Assembly: GCA_947683625.1 (NCBI GenBank)
Contig: CANTUR010000821.1
Coordinates: 62,001 to 126,000, forward strand
From: Mallotus nudiflorus
Lineage: Eukaryota > Streptophyta > Magnoliopsida > Malpighiales > Euphorbiaceae
Reading direction: 5' to 3'
Length of the DNA stretch: 64,000 nt
Shown: positions 59,455 through 64,000 of the stretch, piece after piece
Numbering within the stretch: position 1 is the stretch's first letter
How the letters are laid out: each line of letters opens with the position of its first letter
Position numbers and translations under genes: made by a program
The notes under the pieces: generated by a model
Database searches by the model: none
Seen by the model: only the letters and a program-made list of their open reading frames with translations
Told to the model about the DNA's origin: nothing

Positions 59455-62025
59455 CATACATACATACATGCATTTCACACAGATGCTAAAATCCACTTTT
59501 ATATAATAATAAATGTAGAAGAAGTTTTTTTTTTAGTGAAGGATCATAGTAGAACCCTAAATAGTTTGCAACCTTGATCACTGAATCTCATTAGCCCACA
59601 AGTTTACTTAATTCCAAAATATTTCTCTTTTCCATTTTTGGACAGTAGACTGGCCCCGAGACACTAAGTTAACTAAACTCCCGTAGTCTCACTGTCAGTA
59701 TGATTGGCCTAGAGACACTAGGTCAACTGAGCTCCTACAATCACACTTCTCTCTCACCACAAATCTCAATAATCAAAAAATCAAGTCTCATATCAAATAA
59801 TCTCATAATATCAAATCCTAAAAATCTAACGCACTGGTATGTACACTGTCCTAGTGTAGCTCATTAGGTAGCACGTTCTACTACTATCCTTTAAATAAAT
59901 CTTATAATTATTAAAGATAATAAAATGCATAATTTAAACATGATAGTATCCATTTTTAAAGAAATATACCACTTATATACTGAATATATACTAAATGTAT
60001 ACCAAAGATATGCCAAATATATGTTAAGTATATACAAAAAAATATACCAAACATATACATAATCATTTAGTAAAATAATTAATAATTGAATACATTATAA
60101 AAATATAGATGTTCATAATTATGTATTTTACATGCAATGCATATATAAAATAATAACTCACAATTGTGCGCTCCTCTAAAAAGAGATAGACTAGCCTGGT
60201 CTAGTAGGCCTCGATTTCGGTGCAACTATAAAAAATAAATAAATAATATTATTATTATAATTGAACTCCTAATTTTATACTTATAGGAATACTAGAGTAA
60301 GACTCAATCTAGGACACGACTCGACCAAAAAGAAAAAAATTCAGAATCGACCCAATGTCACATTTTACGAGAATTTTATAAAAAATTCGACAGAGTCTCC
60401 TATGTAAAATGGACATCTCTCTACTAAAAGTAGAGTCGATATTGCAAGCAAACACACTTCAATATCCATAAATGAACAACTTCTCGGGTTGGGCCCTCAA
60501 ACTACACAATTCGCCCAACTGAGAACCAAAATACCCAAAAACCAATACTTAATAATAAATGTTAAAAATCATTAAAATCCATAAAAATAAATAAAATATC
60601 TCCATACAATTTATTTAAATAACAAAAACATTAAAGATAATTTATTTTTAAATTAATTTAATAAAATCTCAAATAGAGTTAAACATTATTAGTAAAAATT
60701 ACATTTTTCAAATACTTGAAGTTAAATAGCATAAAGTACAATTAATTACTTAAATTACTCAATTGTATAATAAAAATAGCTAGAAATCCATTTTAAATCA
60801 TAAAAATAATAAATAAGCTATGATTTCAATAAATTGTTAAAAATTCTTATTAATTAGCTAAAAATAGTAAATAATCCGTTAAAATTATTTTAATACTATT
60901 TTCTTATTCAAAAATTATTCAAAATATACTAATTAACAATAAATTCAATTAAAATACAAAATTTACTAATTTATACTAATTTTTCCAAAAATTCAATTTT
61001 CACTTAAACTTTCGAAAATTTGCAACAAATAATCGGAACACAATTTCAATATACTTTCTTTACAAACTATAATCCAAACAATTTATAATTTATTAAAAAT
61101 ATAAAAATTTTCCAGCGAGGGTCACCGAAACAATGACTCGCTGGAAAACCAAAACACTAAAAATCTAAATAATTCAAAAAAATAAAACAAAAATATCTTT
61201 GAGTAGCTCTAGCCAAATATAACAACATTTGTAAAGGGACTAAGCATGAATCACACAAAATCAAGCTTAAAGAAATCAAAACCCAAATAGACCTAAACTT
61301 AAACTTGAATATAAATCACTAACCGGACATTCTAAGCTTAAACCGACTTGAAATCTAGCTTGCTTGGACTGAGAGGAGTTGAACGAGTCTGGGATCATGG
61401 GCTATCTCCACTGGAAGGTCGCCGGTGTTGCTTGATAGAGCTGCTGCCTTCGACATAAATCGATAAGGAAGAGGGGCTCTGATGATGACGGAAGTGGAGG
61501 GAAGAGAGGAGGTGATGCTAGCAAGGCAATAGTGGTAGTGTGGTGTGAGGTGGCGTGGGTGGTTTTGCATTTTCATGCAGGAAGTAGAAGAAGAAGAATA
61601 AAAAGAGGAAGGAAAAGGCGAGGGGGAGAGGAAAGAGAGGGAGGGAAGGAAAGAGACATTTTTTTTTCTTTTATATGTTTTTTTAATAACTAGCAAAAAG
61701 ACAAAACAATATTAAAAATAATATTTTTAAATTAAATATTCATTTTTCTAATTAAATTTACCATAAATATAATAAATACACTAAATTAACACTATTCATA
61801 ATTAATAACGATAATAATATTATTAAATAAATAAAATAATAATATATAACAATAAATTAAACTTTTAAATCTCGATTTAATATTAATACCATAATAAAAT
61901 AAAATAATTAACAACACTAGAATCAAATTACACAAATTAATCATAAATATATAAAAATATAAAATATTTATTAACACTACATATCATAAAATAAATTTAA
62001 TAATTTAAAATATCGAGTTATAACA
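58955..62025 (-). repeat. Element B, 5' LTR (3071 bp)
   Basis: TGTCACGACCC to GAGTTATAACA. Contains the stem-loop pair (59641-59745), a GT/AT array (59412-59455), a long A/T-rich middle and a CT-rich stretch near 61600-61680. The open frame at 61355-61696 is low-complexity Ser/Pro and not supported as a gene. Confidence 0.9.
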
Positions 62026-62504
62026 GACTCATAGGACTTATACCACTCAACCACGAGAGTCAGTGAGCCTTATGAGGAACCATAATGGTAGGTAGGGGTC
62101 TACAGTGGTAAACCAATAATTGTTAAGAAAATTAATGAGTTTTGGTTAACTTCTTAACCACGAGAGTATGTTAAACTTTAATATTTACATGCTTAATTGA
62201 ACTTGAGAGACTCTTTAGGTATTTTAGAATAATTACCCTTAATTGAAGTCATTATCTTTTGTGTGTTAATATGTTCATGATCGAATTAGAATAGTGAGAC
62301 TAAACCTAGGCTCTAAGCTTATTGTCATTTGATTACAATTTAATTCTTTTGCTTTATTTACATTAAATTTGCAATATCACTTTATTTAATTAACTAGATA
62401 AGATTATAAGTAAAAATATTAGTACTTAAAATATAGTCTCCGTGGGAATAATAACTCTTTCTATTGCAATCACGATCCATGTGCTTACAGGTTTGGACGC
62501 AACA

Positions 62505-62720
62505 TAAACGTTGCTTTCAAGCCAACAATTAGCAAGGCTCTCAATATATTTAGAGGGTTTTACGAAAGTTCCTAAATTATCAGAGAGGCTAGAGGCCACT
62601 ACTATTTCTTATAATTTGGTCAGTTCTTCATGTTGTGGCACATTAATAAGGTGAAAATACCATAACCAATTCATGTATAAACACAAGTAGCTAATGCATT
62701 ACTTCATCATCTCAATAGAT
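62505..62720 (+). pseudogene. Receptor-kinase C-terminal exon relic, uninterrupted copy
   Basis: Reads NVAFKPTISKALNI-like sequence and then a degraded match to 21130-21263 followed, without a break, by the match to 35648-35730. It is the empty site for element C. Stops and shifts present. Confidence 0.7.
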
Positions 62721-63028
62721 AAGAGTTTTTCAATGATAAATGTATTGGCTACTATAAAATTTCCATAGCTAAGGATTAACCACATTGCACCTCCAAGATT
62801 TCAGATATCTTGAAGAAGCAACTTATTTTCTATTCAGTGGAAGAAAGCCAAGTGTTTAAAATTCGAGAACACATTAAGGAGGTTAGGACATAGTAACATT
62901 CGAGTCTAAACTGCCTTGTCCCTTCTCAGATGTGATAGTTAAAAAAATCTTATATAAACTCTGAATTTGAAATATTATATCCAACTCTTGGATGTCACAC
63001 ATAATTTGATTGCTTTATACTAAGTTCC
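62721..63028. other. Spacer or eroded kinase N-lobe
   Basis: Lies where the kinase N-lobe would be expected. I see no convincing motif in any frame. Confidence 0.45.
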
Positions 63029-63606
63029 TATGTTAGTGTGTGAGTTCATTCCTAATGGAATGTTATTCCAATAAATTCATAATCCAAATGAAGGGTTCCC
63101 ACTTACCTGGGATATACTTCTAAGTATTATTACAGAAGTTGCAAGTACCGTAGCCTATTTGCATTTAGCAACTTCCATACCAATTTATCATCGAGATATC
63201 AAGTCTTCAAACATACTTTTGGCTGAAAATTTCAGAGCGAAAGTGGCTGACTTTGGCACTTCGAGATCAATTTCATTTGATCAAACATATATGATAACCC
63301 AAGTACAAGGAACTTTTGGATACTTAGATCTTGAGTACTTCCAATCAAGCCAATTTATAAAGAAATGTGATACTAAATTTTTTCTAATTGATCAAAAACC
63401 CATTTCTTCCAATTTCAGAGTGGTACTCATGGAGCTTTTAATTGGTCAAAAACTCATTTCTTCTTTATGCTCTATTAAAAGGAGAAATTTAGCTAAATAT
63501 TTTTTAAAGTCAATGGAGGAGAATTGTTTATTTGAAATTGTTGATGCTAGAGTTTTGAAAAAAGGTGGAAAATAAGAGGTTATTGCAAGAGGTTACAGAC
63601 AAATGC
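63029..63606 (+). pseudogene. WAKL-type receptor kinase, kinase domain relic 2
   Basis: MLVCEFIPNGMLFQ, then LTWDILLSI, VAYLHLATSIPIYHRDIKSS (HRD intact), NILLAENFRAKVADFGTSRS (DFG intact), QVQGTFGYLDLEYFQSSQF. Next KKCDTKFF where the family has a KSDVYSFG block, VVLMELLIGQKLISS, and SMEENCLFEIVDARVLKKGG. Better kept than relic 1; open from 63159 to 63575. An extra LIDQKPISS before VVLMELL is a displaced near-copy of the following LIGQKLISS, so a small duplication lies inside the domain. No N-lobe, so it cannot be a working kinase. Confidence 0.92.
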
Positions 63607-64000
63607 ACATAAGCATGTAAATTGTGTTCCAATTCTGAATATTTGCTATATACAATTCTCTTCCAAGCGATAATTTTGAGCTATGCATTTGAATGGTGTG
63701 GAATATTTGGAACTTTCAAAATTTTGTGATTCATGGTTCGAAATTGGTCCAGCACAATTCATGGCCAAAAATGCTATAATATTGCTGCACTTTTTCAAGA
63801 TTTCCAAGTTTCAGAAGCCACACTCCATACCAAAAATTGTGATGGTGGTGGGACATTGAAACAAATGGAAGATGCTAACAATGATTATCTTCTTATTAAT
63901 AATGTTGATGTTTCTAAGTGTTTACTGAGTCTAATGCCTCTCTTTTCACAATCATTAGGATTAATAGGTAGAGAATTTGTTCTCGTTTAAGTTAAGTCTT
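63607..64000 (+). repeat. WAKL-downstream sequence and spacer repeat, copy 5
   Basis: 63700-63822 matches 36260-36412, and 63835-64000 matches 37495-37680 and 40250-40430. It shows the original order: kinase, downstream segment, spacer repeat. Continues past the window edge. Confidence 0.75.

Larger units (their letters stand above)
55173..62025 (-). mobile_element. Element B: internally deleted Tekay-like chromovirus, 6.9 kb
   Basis: Same orientation and family type as A, but a separate and older insertion. It has a full 5' LTR (58955-62025), a gag and protease remnant and the start of RT. Then RT jumps directly into the middle of the 3' LTR near 56660. The TSD is GACTT on the left (55168-55172) and GACTC on the right (62026-62030). 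It is inserted in the Athila-like LTR. Confidence 0.88.
54084..62504. mobile_element. Athila-like solo LTR (about 1.56 kb) split by element B
   Basis: TGATGTACG to GACGCAACA with a perfect TAAAC TSD (54079-54083; 62505-62509) once element B is removed. Phrases such as ACCATGGGTGGCTAAA and GTCTCCGTGGGAATAA resemble plant Athila LTRs. The empty paralogous site is at 21116-21141. Left part 54084-55172, right part 62031-62504. No coding sequence, so a solo LTR. The left part has CATG-rich direct repeats near 54470-54540. Confidence 0.75.

Noticed and set aside
61355..61696. 113-codon minus-strand ORF in the element B LTR
   Set aside because: Ser/Pro-rich translation of a GA-rich tract, no counterpart in the element A LTR.
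62461..62500. LTR end of the Athila-like element placed at GTGCTTACA (62489)
   Set aside because: No TSD fits that end. Extending to GACGCAACA (62504) gives a perfect TAAAC duplication and agrees with the paralogous empty site.

Overview
The window is AT-rich plant nuclear DNA, almost certainly from a eudicot. The evidence is plant-type receptor-kinase relics, plant lineages of Ty1/copia and Ty3/gypsy LTR retrotransposons, a plant LINE relic and a TRIM. I see no intact host gene, no RNA gene and no prokaryotic feature. It is best read as one decayed, repeatedly duplicated wall-associated-kinase-like (WAKL) locus that has been split apart by nested retrotransposons. Nearly every boundary below was fixed from TG..CA ends, target-site duplications (TSDs), PBS/PPT sites or comparison with a paralogous empty site inside the window.

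Layout. 1-2371: WAKL-locus spacer with a MITE-like insertion (1643-2364). 2377-2606: the first 230 bp of an Ogre/Tat-type LTR, fused to a truncated SIRE-like copia element (2607-17177, minus strand). That copia is split by a complete but dead Tekay-type chromovirus, called A here (3472-14868, minus, TSD ATGCA). 17178-19420: a filler fragment, a roughly 185-bp tandem repeat and a second copia relic. 19530-21263: WAKL kinase pseudogene, spacer, and a receptor-kinase C-terminal exon cut by element C (21264-35642, minus, TSD AYGTC), which itself holds a 3.2-kb solo LTR (25780-28955, TSD TTTAG). 35643-41056: remaining locus sequence with a 3' LINE relic (36420-36895), a TRIM (39264-39775) and several copies of one spacer repeat. 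41062-54065: element D (plus, TSD CTATG). 54084-62504: an Athila-like solo LTR (TSD TAAAC) broken by a second Tekay element, B (55173-62025, minus, internally deleted). 62505-64000: the kinase exon relic again, a second WAKL kinase pseudogene and the spacer repeat.

The most interesting system is the C/D family. Two independent insertions in opposite orientations share the same plan: long LTRs, a tRNA PBS different from initiator-Met, a duplicated leader motif, a Tat/Ogre-like gag, no recognisable pol, a region whose antisense strand looks protein-coding in both copies, and a 3' UTR built of 91-bp palindrome-bearing tandem repeats before the PPT. This fits a non-autonomous gag-only LTR retrotransposon family (TR-GAG-like) of the Tat clade that keeps an antisense gene. 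No gene here looks functional today. Many disabling changes are G-to-A or C-to-T in coding terms, as expected from decay of methylated DNA.
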